Shown here one piece after another: positions 28,934 through 38,586 of a DNA stretch of 64,000 nt. This stretch comes from Gemmatimonadota bacterium (GTDB taxonomy: Bacteria; JAAXHH01). The stretch covers positions 113,878-177,877 of the forward strand of contig JAPOZT010000019.1 in the NCBI GenBank assembly GCA_026705925.1. Direction: 5' to 3'. A model generated the notes under the pieces. That model had not been told where the DNA came from. It was given only the letters and a program-made list of their open reading frames with translations, and did no database searches. Within the stretch, counting starts at the first letter, position 1. Every line of letters starts with the position of its first letter. Made by a program: the position numbers and the translations under genes.

Positions 28934-29757
28934 GCGAACAGGACGGACCGGCGATGGATGAGCACGACAGAGATCACTCAATGGAGAAAACGCTCCAACT
29001 CGACGCCCGCTACTACCGTTCTGTGCCGACGGACCGCGCGGGATACGAGGAGGTCACCCTCTCTCTGCCCGTCGAAAAGACCGCCCTGATCGGCCTCCAC
29101 TGCTGGAATATCGGTTGTCCCGACGGTCCGGCTACGGACGCCAACTACTGCGTCGGTATGGGCTGGCCCCAGCCGACGGTGGAGGCCGCCCGCATTATGG
29201 CCGAGGTCATCCGGCCGGCCATGGACCTGGCCCGATCCATCGGGATGGCGGTCTGCCACGTCGAGACGGACTGGATGGACCGGAAGTACCCCCACATCGA
29301 ATCACGGCGGTCGGACGCGGCGGCATCCGTTCACCCGATCAGGCAAGAGCTGTTCGAACGGGCGCACGGCGCCGACTACATGGAGCGCTCGCCCCTGGCG
29401 GAAATGCGTCGCGCCGAAATCGTCTCTCCAGTCGGGGACGAGCCTCTCGTGTTCTACTCCGACAAACTGGATGAATACCTTCGCGGGCGCGGCATCGAGA
29501 CGCTCATCTACATGGGGTTCGCGGCCGACATGTGCCTGCTCGGCGCCGAGGGCGGCGCCCGGCACATGCTCGCGCGCGGATACCGCTGCGTGGTGGTGCG
29601 GGACGGGACCGTCGGCGTCGAGTCGCCGGACACCTTCCCGCAACGGCTGGCGACCAACTATGGGCTCCACATCTTCGAGTGGACCCTCGGCCACGGCTGC
29701 ACCTTCGCCCAGTTCAAGCAGGCTATAGAGCAAGTCCGGGACGACCGGTCCACCTGA
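28930..29757 (+). CDS. Isochorismatase-like cysteine hydrolase with altered active site
   Basis: A 275-residue protein of the isochorismatase fold. The nucleophile region YMGFAADMCLLGAEGGARHM (Cys202) is intact and followed by GYRCVVVRDGTVGVES. The first-strand catalytic Asp, normally in LLVIDMQN, aligns with His57 in ALIGLHCWN. The catalytic Lys is not evident in EPLVFYSDKLDEYL. The protein is also longer at the N-terminus than classical family members. Activity may be changed or the fold used differently. It overlaps the aminotransferase by four bases. Confidence 0.8.
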   Translation: MSEQDGPAMDEHDRDHSMEKTLQLDARYYRSVPTDRAGYEEVTLSLPVEKTALIGLHCWNIGCPDGPATDANYCVGMGWPQPTVEAARIMAEVIRPAMDLARSIGMAVCHVETDWMDRKYPHIESRRSDAAASVHPIRQELFERAHGADYMERSPLAEMRRAEIVSPVGDEPLVFYSDKLDEYLRGRGIETLIYMGFAADMCLLGAEGGARHMLARGYRCVVVRDGTVGVESPDTFPQRLATNYGLHIFEWTLGHGCTFAQFKQAIEQVRDDRST

Positions 29758-29772
29758 TGTGAGTCACGCACC

Positions 29773-30825
29773 ATGAGCCTGAGCATCTGTTCCTGGAAGT
29801 ACGGTAAGCGCTGGGTCTACTCGATCACCTACGACGAGGCCCTGGCCGACCTGCATCGCTTCGCCATACCCATGCACGAGGAGTACGGCATTCCCGGCCA
29901 CGTGGAGGTCGTAGTCGGCCAGTTGGGCGAGATCCGGAACATCGGAAACTCCAGTTTCAACGGCTACCGCCACATGAACGCGGATGAGCTGCGCGACCTG
30001 CTCGCCCGCGGCTGGGGCATGGGCAACCACTCGTGGAGCCATGAGATCATAACACCCGAGACGGTGGACCGGGAGATCGGCGAAGCCAAACAGGTTCTTG
30101 AGGAAGCCCTCAATGAGCCGATCATCCTCTACTGTTCACCCGGCGACAACACCAACATGGCCGACCACGTCCTCGACGCCTGCCGCCGCTACAGCTATCT
30201 GGGCGCCATGAGCCTGACGGACGCGCTCAACCTGCCAGATGACGAATTGTTCTGGATCAATCGAACTCCACTGCACGACCACTACTACCCGCCATTCTAC
30301 AGTGCTTATGATCCATTTCGGAATATCCGCCAGGCCCAAGAACTTCAGGGATGGATCATCGATTACTGCCACTGTCCTTTGGAGACACCCGTCCATCCCA
30401 ACAAGGACTGCTCCGAAGCCCAGCTCAGGCAACGCCTTGAAACAGTCCTGTCCGAAGGCGAGGACGCGGTCTGGTGCGCGGTGCCCGAAGAGGCGCTCAG
30501 TTATCACCTGATGCGTCGCTTCGCCCGGATTGAGACGGTGGGTGATGGCGAGGTGGGTGGTGAGCCTCAGGGCGGCTTAAAAAGAGAAGATCCGGAGGTA
30601 GCACAGTGTTTCCGTATCGATCTTTCCGGAATGCCCGAAGAGGTACCTTACCGAAGCCTTACGCTGGAGGCCGGCGTACCCGCTGCCTGGTGCCGTGATC
30701 CCCGCGTCGTGGTCGACGGGATGGATCTGTTGCCGGAAGTGGTCCGGCCCGGAGTTTTGCGGTTCACGACGCCAGTGCGAGACGGTTCCATCGTGAAGAC
30801 ACGGGTTGTGCCTCCTACTGGATAG
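29773..30825 (+). CDS. Polysaccharide deacetylase-like protein
   Basis: A 350-residue protein with NodB-homology features: ITYDEA (Asp21, Glu22) in the place of the T-F-D-D-G motif, and the metal site MGNHSWSHE (His86, His90), which is well conserved. The second metal acid is Glu instead of Asp. The remainder contains LYCSPGDN (a P-G-x-N strand) and a beta-rich C-terminal part (about 270-350) that may bind carbohydrate. It probably removes acetyl groups from an N-acetylated sugar, or acts on a related amide. It begins 16 bases after the previous gene. Confidence 0.75.
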   Translation: MSLSICSWKYGKRWVYSITYDEALADLHRFAIPMHEEYGIPGHVEVVVGQLGEIRNIGNSSFNGYRHMNADELRDLLARGWGMGNHSWSHEIITPETVDREIGEAKQVLEEALNEPIILYCSPGDNTNMADHVLDACRRYSYLGAMSLTDALNLPDDELFWINRTPLHDHYYPPFYSAYDPFRNIRQAQELQGWIIDYCHCPLETPVHPNKDCSEAQLRQRLETVLSEGEDAVWCAVPEEALSYHLMRRFARIETVGDGEVGGEPQGGLKREDPEVAQCFRIDLSGMPEEVPYRSLTLEAGVPAAWCRDPRVVVDGMDLLPEVVRPGVLRFTTPVRDGSIVKTRVVPPTG

Positions 30826-30901
30826 GCGGGTCGATTCACGGGTTGAAGTACCCAAATGACACGTCCCACTGTTATCTCGGTCAATGTGGAGGATTGAAGG
30901 G

Positions 30902-31648
30902 ATGAAACTACGACGTCTCGGCGTTATGCCGCCAGTAGTGTTCGTCATGTTATGGATCATCAGCGTCAGCCTCGGTCATACTCAGTCCGAAGAAAGACAG
31001 ATTCCACAGACCCTGGAAACATCTAGCAATGGAGAGGCCAGCGAGATGAAATACCTGCTGTATTTACCTCCGGCATACGAAACGCACGAGGAGGAATGGC
31101 CATTGCTCCTCTTCCTGCACGGTGCCGGCGAGCGAGGAGACGACCTCGAACTGGTGAAGGTTCACGGTCCGCCGAAGATGATCGCGCAGGGGGAGGACTT
31201 CCCCTTCGTGGTTATCTCGCCGCAGTGCCCCGAGGGAGAGATCTGGTCCATCGAAACGCTTTACGCACTGATCAATGAAGTCGTCGCAACCCACCGCATC
31301 GATACGTCACGGATCTACGTGACCGGTCTCAGCATGGGCGGGTACGGGTCATGGGGACTGGCCTACACCTATCCGGACCTGTTTGCCGCAGCCGTTCCCA
31401 TCTGCGGGGGTGGGGAGCCTGAGAAAGCACCACTGATGAAAGAGATTCCAACCTGGGTATTCCACGGCGCGAAAGACGAGGCTGTACCGCTTGAGCGATC
31501 GCAGGAGTTGGTCGATGCGCTCGAGGAAGTTGGAGGCAATGTACGCTTTACCGTGTACCCGGAAGCAGGACATGTCGGGGCATGGGAAAACGCGTACGGC
31601 GATCCCGAACTTTGGGATTGGTTGGCAAGGCAGCAACGGGACGATTGA
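30902..31648 (+). CDS. Secreted serine esterase/peptidase-like hydrolase
   Basis: A 248-residue alpha/beta hydrolase with a signal peptide (hydrophobic residues about 8-24, cleavage near residue 26 after SLGHT). The nucleophile is VTGLSMGGYGS (Ser144), with Asp192 (HGAKDEAVP) and His224 (EAGHVGAW) completing the triad. The oxyanion segment is FLHGAGERGD, typical of the phospholipase/carboxylesterase-like family that includes the predicted peptidases of COG4099. The start at 30902 is preceded by GGATTGAAGGG. It is predicted to be exported, but no lipobox is present. Confidence 0.88.
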   Translation: MKLRRLGVMPPVVFVMLWIISVSLGHTQSEERQIPQTLETSSNGEASEMKYLLYLPPAYETHEEEWPLLLFLHGAGERGDDLELVKVHGPPKMIAQGEDFPFVVISPQCPEGEIWSIETLYALINEVVATHRIDTSRIYVTGLSMGGYGSWGLAYTYPDLFAAAVPICGGGEPEKAPLMKEIPTWVFHGAKDEAVPLERSQELVDALEEVGGNVRFTVYPEAGHVGAWENAYGDPELWDWLARQQRDD

Positions 31649-31682
31649 AGCCAGTCGGTGCTGGCGATCAACACTCATACAC

Positions 31683-34313
31683 TCAGCACAAACGCAAAAT
31701 TGCACCACGCCCCCGTGAAACCTCAAACGAATACGCCCGGTCGCCTGCACTCAACCTGAACCGGTCACCCTCCCGTGTAACCCGGACCTTCGACGAACTG
31801 TCGCAGAATGCCAGGACCAGGATGTCGTCGTCCGTACCCGCCACCAGCCGCGTTGAGGCTTCGGTAGCATCCGGTAGGAAGCTGACGAGACTGCCTGCGG
31901 CGAGCCCGGAAGGCGCGTAGGGCACCTCCTCCTTCCTTAGTCGAAGGTCCCTGCCAGCGACCGAAATCACATCCACCACCTGCGATCCCGCACCCAGACG
32001 GGCACGGTCTCTGTCCAGACTGGTACCGTCTCTTTCCAGGCCACGCAGATCCACCGGATTCAGCTTGTAGGACAGCTCACCGCCACCGGTCTCGGGTCCC
32101 AGGCCTTCGGCCGGATCCACGGTGAGCCGGCGACGGCCTGGACAGTGTAGGTCAATCCGGGTGAGATCGCAGTCCATGGAGACGCCGGGGGTCTGGACCG
32201 AGCCGCCAAAGGCCAGGGCGGTATTGGGCCTGACGTAGAACGTGCGCGGTTCCTCCCGCGAAGCGAGTCCCTGCGTGTCCCGTCCCATCTCGCCGAAGAC
32301 CGCCGGGTCGTCCAGTCGTTTAGACTCGCCATCGAGGGCAAGCTCCATCCACGGCCTGGCACCGCGGCGGTTGAAGCCATCCCAGGCAATATGCGCGTCG
32401 TGCCACGCTCCTGCTACTACCGTACCCGGCGCGTGCACGGAGACCAGGTTGCTGTTCTGGCTTTGCACGCTGAAACACAACCGGCCGTCCGCGTCGACGA
32501 AGAGGGCAAAAGTGTTGACCCCAGTGCCAAAATGCCCCCCGACACCGTTCCCGGCGTTGAACAACACGCGAGGGCCGCTCGCGTTTATTGGACCGTCCGT
32601 GTTTCCGGGCCCTCCCGCGTTTCCGCTGCCAGCCGCGTTTCCGCTGCCAGTCGCGTGACCCCGTCCCCGTATCCGGAAGCGAAGACGCATGCGTCCACCA
32701 TTGGCGCGGAACCAGGGCACTGCGTCATATTGCAGGGCATCGCCACCCCGCAACCGGACATGCGGAACGCCCGCTCTAACAACCCTCACGCCGCGCCGGC
32801 GACGCCTCAGCGCCACGAGCAGGACCGGATCATCTCCGCGGGATATCCAGTATTCGTGCTCGGTCCGCCGGGAGAAGACGCTCAGCCGCTGCCAGTCCTT
32901 CGTGCGCTTCAGGCCACCCGGTAGGGCGACCGTCTCGTTCTGCCCGCCCACGCAGGGCAGGCTGCCGCATCTCGTCGGCTGGGCCTCGAAGGCACTGATG
33001 GTCTTCAGCAGGGGACTGCCCGCCCACTGTACGTGCAGGTCCATGAAGCAGGCGGCCAGGCCGCCGTCGTACCCGCTGACGCAAAGTATAGCCGCATCGG
33101 GATCGTGACTGCTGCGCATCACGGCGAAACGGCCCGTGTACATGTCGAAACGTCCCGCCAGCGTCGTCACGCGCCGCGCCCTGGCCGGCTGGAAATTGGG
33201 ATCGTAGTAGCAGTAGGCGTACGGCCCGTAGGAAATCATACACTCCGCCGTCGTACCCCTTACGCCCATTCCAAAGCGATACAGCCGACCCAGGCGGGGA
33301 TCGGATAGGGCCACGTCGCGCAGCCCCCCGTCACCAGCCTCCTGGGTCAGCCTCAGGAGCACCGGCGAATTGACGTTGAGCTGGCCGCCGAGCACGATGT
33401 TGGCATTGGCGGGATAGTAGAACTGATCGGGAATCTCGAGAGGCGCGGTCCAATGAGCGCGGAACCAGTTCAGCGGTAGACGCAGCCTATCGGGGACATC
33501 GGCCAACAGGTCGATACCGGTCACATTGCGCAGCGCATCGGCGAAATGCAGCATCCAGAGGTTCTCAAACCCCCAGAAGGTAGGTCCGTCGACGGGCTCG
33601 CCGCCAGGACCGCAGCCGTTGGGCAGGATGCCGCTACGAAATCGATCGATAACCCCTTGCAGCCAAACTTCCGCCCGAGGGTGTTCACCCAGCAGGTGCA
33701 CCGCGGCCACCCCGTAGTGCCCGTAGTCGACGACGGCGTGATGCCCGCCTGCCGTTAAGTGCCGCCTTTCGTCCACGTACGGCCACCATCGTTCCATCAG
33801 CCCCGCGAGGCAATCGCGGACCTGACGCTTCTCGGCGTCAGGCAATACCTCGTCCATCAGATCGAGGGCAAACGCGAAAGCGTGCATGTAGCGGTTGGCC
33901 GTGTAGAAGTGCTCCTCCACGTGGTCGCCGTGGTCCCATCCAGCGGCTGCCCGCAGCCATGCGCGGGCCCGTCCAAGCCAGCGCGGGTCGCTCGTGAGAC
34001 GCCAAGCGAAGGCGTAGTTCTCGATCAGGGCCGTGGCCTGCATGGCGGTATAGAAGGTCAGGTAGAGCTGGTGGTTGGGGTGCGGGCTGTGGGCCCGTCG
34101 GGGGACCCGTCGCCACGGCCGCTGGTTCGCATACAACGCGCAGTCGTCAAGCAGGTTGGACAGGATTCGCCGCCGAACCGGATCGGCCGGCGCTTCGAAA
34201 CGGAAATCGGGATCGTCGACCGGCCTGAACAACCGGGGTCTTACGCGGCGGATTACGGGGATCGACGTCCGTTGCGGTGCGTCGGCCGTATGTTTGGGGG
34301 CGTGGGCGGGCAT
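31683..34313 (-). CDS. Large heparinase II/III-like protein
   Basis: An 876-residue protein. The N-terminal ~330 residues form an alpha/alpha toroid typical of heparinase/alginate-lyase-type enzymes. Segments include FYTAMQATALIENYAFAWRL and HFYTANRYMHAFAFALDLMD, followed by a long domain of heparinase II/III beta-sheet type with SGYDGGLAACFMDLHVQWAG. After a Gly/Asn-rich spacer (about residues 554-576) a LamG-like beta-sandwich follows (WHDAHIAWDGFNRRGARP). No signal peptide is visible. It probably binds or cleaves an acidic polysaccharide, but the catalytic residues could not be assigned. The neighbours on both sides are on the plus strand. Confidence 0.65.
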   Translation of the reverse strand: MPAHAPKHTADAPQRTSIPVIRRVRPRLFRPVDDPDFRFEAPADPVRRRILSNLLDDCALYANQRPWRRVPRRAHSPHPNHQLYLTFYTAMQATALIENYAFAWRLTSDPRWLGRARAWLRAAAGWDHGDHVEEHFYTANRYMHAFAFALDLMDEVLPDAEKRQVRDCLAGLMERWWPYVDERRHLTAGGHHAVVDYGHYGVAAVHLLGEHPRAEVWLQGVIDRFRSGILPNGCGPGGEPVDGPTFWGFENLWMLHFADALRNVTGIDLLADVPDRLRLPLNWFRAHWTAPLEIPDQFYYPANANIVLGGQLNVNSPVLLRLTQEAGDGGLRDVALSDPRLGRLYRFGMGVRGTTAECMISYGPYAYCYYDPNFQPARARRVTTLAGRFDMYTGRFAVMRSSHDPDAAILCVSGYDGGLAACFMDLHVQWAGSPLLKTISAFEAQPTRCGSLPCVGGQNETVALPGGLKRTKDWQRLSVFSRRTEHEYWISRGDDPVLLVALRRRRRGVRVVRAGVPHVRLRGGDALQYDAVPWFRANGGRMRLRFRIRGRGHATGSGNAAGSGNAGGPGNTDGPINASGPRVLFNAGNGVGGHFGTGVNTFALFVDADGRLCFSVQSQNSNLVSVHAPGTVVAGAWHDAHIAWDGFNRRGARPWMELALDGESKRLDDPAVFGEMGRDTQGLASREEPRTFYVRPNTALAFGGSVQTPGVSMDCDLTRIDLHCPGRRRLTVDPAEGLGPETGGGELSYKLNPVDLRGLERDGTSLDRDRARLGAGSQVVDVISVAGRDLRLRKEEVPYAPSGLAAGSLVSFLPDATEASTRLVAGTDDDILVLAFCDSSSKVRVTREGDRFRLSAGDRAYSFEVSRGRGAILRLC
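32581..32652 (-). repeat. 18-bp coding tandem repeat, Gly/Asn-rich linker
   Basis: Four 18-base units at 32581, 32599, 32617 and 32635, the last two differing at one base (GCGTTTCCGCTGCCAGYC). Read on the minus strand they encode the six-residue unit GSGNAA/GPGNTD that links the lyase-like and LamG-like parts of the protein. Copy number may vary between strains. Confidence 0.85.
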
Positions 34314-34472
34314 CGCTAGTTTCCGGGATTCCTGATATTAGACACCTGTCGGCTCATGACCGGATAGCGGTCAGCTATTCAGATGTAAGTTACATGGTTT
34401 CAAATTCGACAATAAGGTATATCTTGTTTAGTACAGACATTTCGATTCAGTAGTCAAAGACCAGGTCGCAAG
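34314..34472. other. Divergent intergenic region
   Basis: 159 bases between the heparinase-like gene (minus) and the methyltransferase gene (plus). It is markedly A+T-rich at 34320-34450 and probably holds both promoters. I see no clear inverted repeat. Confidence 0.4.
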
Positions 34473-35180
34473 TTGTCGAACATCCCGAGAAAACCCATTC
34501 ACACCATAGGGGACGCGGAACAGGTCGATCGCGCCCTGTCCGACAAGATCGACTGGGAATCCTTCTACGCCATTGGTAAGCGGAATCCACCGTTTGTTAC
34601 CGACAAACCGGATGAGAGTCTGGTCCGGTATATCGAACAAGGCCATCTCAAACCTGGCCGTGCCATCGATCTGGGTTGTGGGATAGGCCGCAACGCTGTA
34701 TACCTCGCGAAAATCGGGTACAGGGTCGACGCCATCGACATCTCGAGTACTGCGATAGGGAAAGCACGTTTACTTGCAAGGCGGTCCGCAGTAGACGTCG
34801 ACTTCAATGTCGGTTCGATATTCGACCTGGCCTTGTCAGTCAACCACTACGACCTGGCCTACGATGCGGGCCTTCTTCATCACCTGCAGCCTCATCAACG
34901 GCCATACTATCTCGAAAAGGTACATGCAATACTCAAGCCATCCGGGATGTTCGGGATGACCTGCTTCGACACTTCCGGAGGTGTATACAAGGAAGACTGG
35001 GAGATTTACGAAGAAGGCAAGATGCCACCGGGAATCGGTTACACAGAAGATCGACTGCGAGATGTCCTGCAATACCACTTCGAGATCATCGAGTTTCGAC
35101 CCATGAGGGCACAATCAGAGGATAGCTTCCTCTTGGGTATCAACGGCCTGTGGGCAGTACTAATGAAGCCATTGCATTAA
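34473..35180 (+). CDS. Class I SAM-dependent methyltransferase
   Basis: A 235-residue methyltransferase with motif I AIDLGCGIGRNAVYLA (residues 64-79) and a second-strand acidic residue in VDAIDISSTAI. LHHLQPHQRPYYLEKVHAILKPSG is the typical post-IV region of small-molecule methyltransferases of the tellurite-resistance/UbiE style. The start is TTG at 34473 and no ATG fits better. A Nudix gene follows 27 bases later. The substrate is unknown. Confidence 0.85.
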   Translation: MSNIPRKPIHTIGDAEQVDRALSDKIDWESFYAIGKRNPPFVTDKPDESLVRYIEQGHLKPGRAIDLGCGIGRNAVYLAKIGYRVDAIDISSTAIGKARLLARRSAVDVDFNVGSIFDLALSVNHYDLAYDAGLLHHLQPHQRPYYLEKVHAILKPSGMFGMTCFDTSGGVYKEDWEIYEEGKMPPGIGYTEDRLRDVLQYHFEIIEFRPMRAQSEDSFLLGINGLWAVLMKPLH

Positions 35181-35207
35181 TGACAGGTTACAAAGGTAAA
35201 ATCTGAT

Positions 35208-35645
35208 ATGGTCGACAGGTTCAAACTGATCACCGACGTTCATGTTTTCCTAAAAAACGACAAAGACCAAATCTTAATGCTTAGAAGGGCAAATACCGGA
35301 TACGAAGACGGAAACTACAGCGTGATCGCAGGACATCTCGACGGCCACGAAGAAGTGATAGAGGCTGCAATCCGGGAGGCTAAGGAGGAAGCCGGTATCG
35401 AGATTCGGTTTATAGATATCAAGGTAGTAGGGATAATGCACAGGAAGGAAAACGACGAAAGGATTTCCTTTTTTCTTTCTGCTACAAGATGGTTTGGAGA
35501 AATCGTCAACATGGAGCCGGAAAGATGTGATGACTTCTCATGGTTTCCAATATGTGATTTGCCTGTCAACACAATCCCCTATGTACGTAGAGCGATCGAA
35601 CAGTGGGGAAATGGGTTGTTTTTTGACAGCTACGGTTGGCGATAG
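35208..35645 (+). CDS. Nudix hydrolase
   Basis: A 145-residue Nudix protein. The box is GHLDGHEEVIEAAIREAKEE followed by AGI; it matches G-x5-E-x7-REUxEExGU. Codon use is A+T-richer than in the surrounding permeases, and the second half has short runs of A and T. The gene ends 77 bases before the ATG chosen for the fifth permease. As with the Nudix protein at 26.3 kb, the substrate cannot be inferred. Confidence 0.93.
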   Translation: MVDRFKLITDVHVFLKNDKDQILMLRRANTGYEDGNYSVIAGHLDGHEEVIEAAIREAKEEAGIEIRFIDIKVVGIMHRKENDERISFFLSATRWFGEIVNMEPERCDDFSWFPICDLPVNTIPYVRRAIEQWGNGLFFDSYGWR

Positions 35646-35722
35646 AACGTCAACTGTGCTGTTTGCCTCTTTGCCCGACAAAGCAAACTTTAGAAAAGAA
35701 GCTCAGATCGGTTGAGATTCCC

Positions 35723-38128
35723 ATGCTCCAAAACTACCTCACCATCGCCGTTCGCAACCTCCTCAGGTACCCTGCCTACACGCTCATCAACATCGTGGGG
35801 CTAGCGATCGGCCTGGCGGCCTGCATGCTGATCCTGCGCTACGTATGGGACGAGTTGAGTTACGATCGATATCATCCCCATGCCGACCGGGTCTACCGGA
35901 TCGTCGATGACATAGAAAGCGCCGGGCAGACCGTCCGGACGGCGGGATCGCCCTCGGGTTGGGGGCCCGCCCTGAAGCGTGATTTCCCCGAAATCGAACG
36001 CTTCGCCCGGGTGAGGGGCACGACATCGGCCTGGTTCATCATGCATGAGGAAAAGCGTTTCTACGAGACAAACGTCATCTGGGCCGATGCGGCCCTGCTT
36101 GAAATGTTCTCCATTCCTTTCGTCACCGGCGATCCCCGGACCGCGCTGGCCGAACCGTATTCGATCGTGATCTCGGAGGAAATGGCCTTCAAGTACTTCG
36201 GCGACGAAGATCCCATGGGGAAAGTCCTCAGGGGGGATAACCTGTGGGATTTCACGGTGACGGGCGTCATGCGGAACATCCCCGCCAATTCGCATATGCG
36301 CCCGGACATGATTATATCCCTCCTGACTCGTAATGCCCTGTATCCAAACAGCCTCGATGAATGGGAGATGCACGAGAATCAATATACCTACATCCTGCTG
36401 CATGAAAACGCCTCTCCGGATGACCTGGAAGCGCAACTGCCCGCCTTTTTGGAACGGCACAAATCAGGCAGGTTCAGCGAATCGACCAAGGTATTGAGAC
36501 CTTCGTTGCAGCCCCTGCTGGACATTCACCTGCATTCGCACCGGGACAGCGAACTCGAGACCAACGGTGATTTCCGCTACGTAGTACTCTTCCTGATTAT
36601 CGCGCTGCTGATACCGCTCATCGCGTGCATCAACTTCGTGAATCTGGCCACGGCGCGGTCGGCCATGCGCGCCAGGGAAGTGGGCGTGCGCAAGGTGATG
36701 GGGGCCAACCGGTTCCAGTTGCTGGGTCAGTTCCTGGGAGAAGCTGTCGTTGTGACGGGACTCGCCACGATCGTCGCGGTCGGGCTTGCGCAACTCGCCC
36801 TGCCCGGCGTGAATGCGCTGGCCGGAAAGCAACTGGACTTCGCGCTGTCGAACGGATGGGTGCTGGGGGTGCTCGTGGCGGGTACCCTCGTGATCGCAGT
36901 AGCGGCCGGCAGCTATCCCGCGGTCTATCTCTCAGGCTTCCTGCCCACCGAAGTATTGAAAGGAAGTTTGAAGTCGGGAACACATGGGATGGGGCTCCGT
37001 CAGGTCCTGGTCGTGATCCAATTCGTCATGTCCATCTTTCTGCTGGTCAGCACCGCTGTCATCTACGACCAGCTCGCGTACATTCAGGACATGAGACTCG
37101 GTTTCAACAAAGAGCACGTGATGGTCGTGAAAATCACGGGACGCGAGCAACGGGAAAGCGCTCCGGTACTGAAACAGCGGCTGGCGCAGTTGCCCGGTGT
37201 GGTCGGAATGGCGACGACCGATGGGGTCCCGGGCGTGAAGGCACCGCGGATTATGGCCGTCCGTTCTGATGAGATGAGCCCCGAGGACAATCTCATTGTA
37301 TCCCTGCTCACATCGGACGACCGATTCCTGGACGTCATGGGAATAGACCTGGTGGCGGGCCGGAACTTTCCGGCCGAATGGAGCAGGGACTCGACCATGG
37401 TACTCCTGCTGAACGAGACCGCGGCATACAAACTGGGCTGGGAAGCGCCGCCCGACGCGATCGGTATGCCGGTTGAATGGATCGAATACGGTGGATTGCG
37501 GGGTCGCGTTGTGGGGGTCGTGGAGGATTTCCACCTCCAGTCGATTCGCGAGGAAATCGAGCCGATCGTTTTCACGCACCATCCGTTTTACTTCACCGAT
37601 GTGCTTATCCGGATCAGGGCGGAGGACGTAACAGACACCATCTCCCGGATCCAGGAGGTGTGGCAGGAGGTCGATCCCCTTTACCCACTGGCATTCACGT
37701 TCCTCGACGACGATTTCGACAGCCTCTACCGCGCCGAACGCCAACTGGGTACGGTCTTCGCGGTCTTCGCCTTTCTTGCGATCCTCGTCGCGTGCCTTGG
37801 GCTGTTCGGTCTGGCCTCGTTCTCGATCCAGCAACGAACCCGTGAGATCGGGATCCGCAAGGTGCTCGGTGCCGCCGTTTCAGACATCGTGCTGCTGCTC
37901 TCCAGGGACTTCATGAAGTATGTCCTGCTGGCCAACGTCATCGCCTGGCCGTTGGCGTATTTCGTCATGTCCCGATGGCTGCAGAACTACGCCTATTCGG
38001 CGGGAATCAGCTTTGCGTGGTTCATCGCGGGAGGCGTCGTCGCACTCGTCATCGCCTGGTTGACGATCGGGGCGCATGCGCTGGCTGCGGCGGGCAGGAA
38101 CCCGGTCAACGCGCTGAGGAAAGGCTGA
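35723..38128 (+). CDS. FtsX/MacB-type ABC transporter permease, type A, copy 5
   Basis: A solitary fifth member of the permease family. It is type A: DDIESAGQ near residue 58, REVGVRKVMGA and REIGIRKVLGA core signatures, and the ending IGAHALAAAGRNPVNALRKG. I start at the ATG at 35723 (MLQNYLTIAVRN), which makes 801 residues and matches copies 1 and 3; the frame is open upstream but overlaps the Nudix gene end. Layout and membrane helices are as in copy 1. It stands about 11 kb from the four-gene array, with unrelated genes between, and again has no ATPase neighbour. Confidence 0.88.
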   Translation: MLQNYLTIAVRNLLRYPAYTLINIVGLAIGLAACMLILRYVWDELSYDRYHPHADRVYRIVDDIESAGQTVRTAGSPSGWGPALKRDFPEIERFARVRGTTSAWFIMHEEKRFYETNVIWADAALLEMFSIPFVTGDPRTALAEPYSIVISEEMAFKYFGDEDPMGKVLRGDNLWDFTVTGVMRNIPANSHMRPDMIISLLTRNALYPNSLDEWEMHENQYTYILLHENASPDDLEAQLPAFLERHKSGRFSESTKVLRPSLQPLLDIHLHSHRDSELETNGDFRYVVLFLIIALLIPLIACINFVNLATARSAMRAREVGVRKVMGANRFQLLGQFLGEAVVVTGLATIVAVGLAQLALPGVNALAGKQLDFALSNGWVLGVLVAGTLVIAVAAGSYPAVYLSGFLPTEVLKGSLKSGTHGMGLRQVLVVIQFVMSIFLLVSTAVIYDQLAYIQDMRLGFNKEHVMVVKITGREQRESAPVLKQRLAQLPGVVGMATTDGVPGVKAPRIMAVRSDEMSPEDNLIVSLLTSDDRFLDVMGIDLVAGRNFPAEWSRDSTMVLLLNETAAYKLGWEAPPDAIGMPVEWIEYGGLRGRVVGVVEDFHLQSIREEIEPIVFTHHPFYFTDVLIRIRAEDVTDTISRIQEVWQEVDPLYPLAFTFLDDDFDSLYRAERQLGTVFAVFAFLAILVACLGLFGLASFSIQQRTREIGIRKVLGAAVSDIVLLLSRDFMKYVLLANVIAWPLAYFVMSRWLQNYAYSAGISFAWFIAGGVVALVIAWLTIGAHALAAAGRNPVNALRKG

Positions 38129-38193
38129 CGCTGCGGTCGGTAAAACGACAAGCCATCATTTGGAGTCGTCGAGCGTTCATCAGGAGGTCCAAC

Positions 38194-38586
38194 ATGACGC
38201 AACAAAACGAATTCGGCCTTTCGGCCATCGGCCAGGTTTCCGTCACGGTGCAGGATCTCGACCGGGCCGTTGCATTCTATCGCGATCAGTTGGGCATGCC
38301 GTTCCTGTTCCAGGTGCCGAACATGGCGTTCTTCGACTGCGCAGGTGTACGTCTTATGTTGAATATCCCCGAGGAGGGGTTTGAAGATATTCACACTTCC
38401 ATTCTGTATTACAAAGTCGACGATATCCAGGATGCCTACCAGGTTTTGAAGGACCGGGACGTACAGTTCGTTGGACGGCCGCACAAGATCGCCGATCTTG
38501 AGGATCACGAGCTATGGATGGCGTTCTTCCGGGACAGCGAGACGAACCTCCTGGCGCTCATGGCCGAGATTCCCCACCAGGATTAG
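38194..38586 (+). CDS. VOC-superfamily protein, glyoxalase-like
   Basis: A 130-residue protein of the vicinal-oxygen-chelate fold: GQVSVTVQDLDRAVAFYRDQ opening, an acid near GVRLMLNI, a second half with SILYYKVDDI, and the ending MAFFRDSETNLLALM. Such proteins act as metal-dependent lyases or dioxygenases, or bind toxic compounds. The start at 38194 has CAGGAGGTCC eight bases upstream. The last 29 bases overlap the 3' end of the convergent sulfotransferase gene. Confidence 0.9.
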   Translation: MTQQNEFGLSAIGQVSVTVQDLDRAVAFYRDQLGMPFLFQVPNMAFFDCAGVRLMLNIPEEGFEDIHTSILYYKVDDIQDAYQVLKDRDVQFVGRPHKIADLEDHELWMAFFRDSETNLLALMAEIPHQD

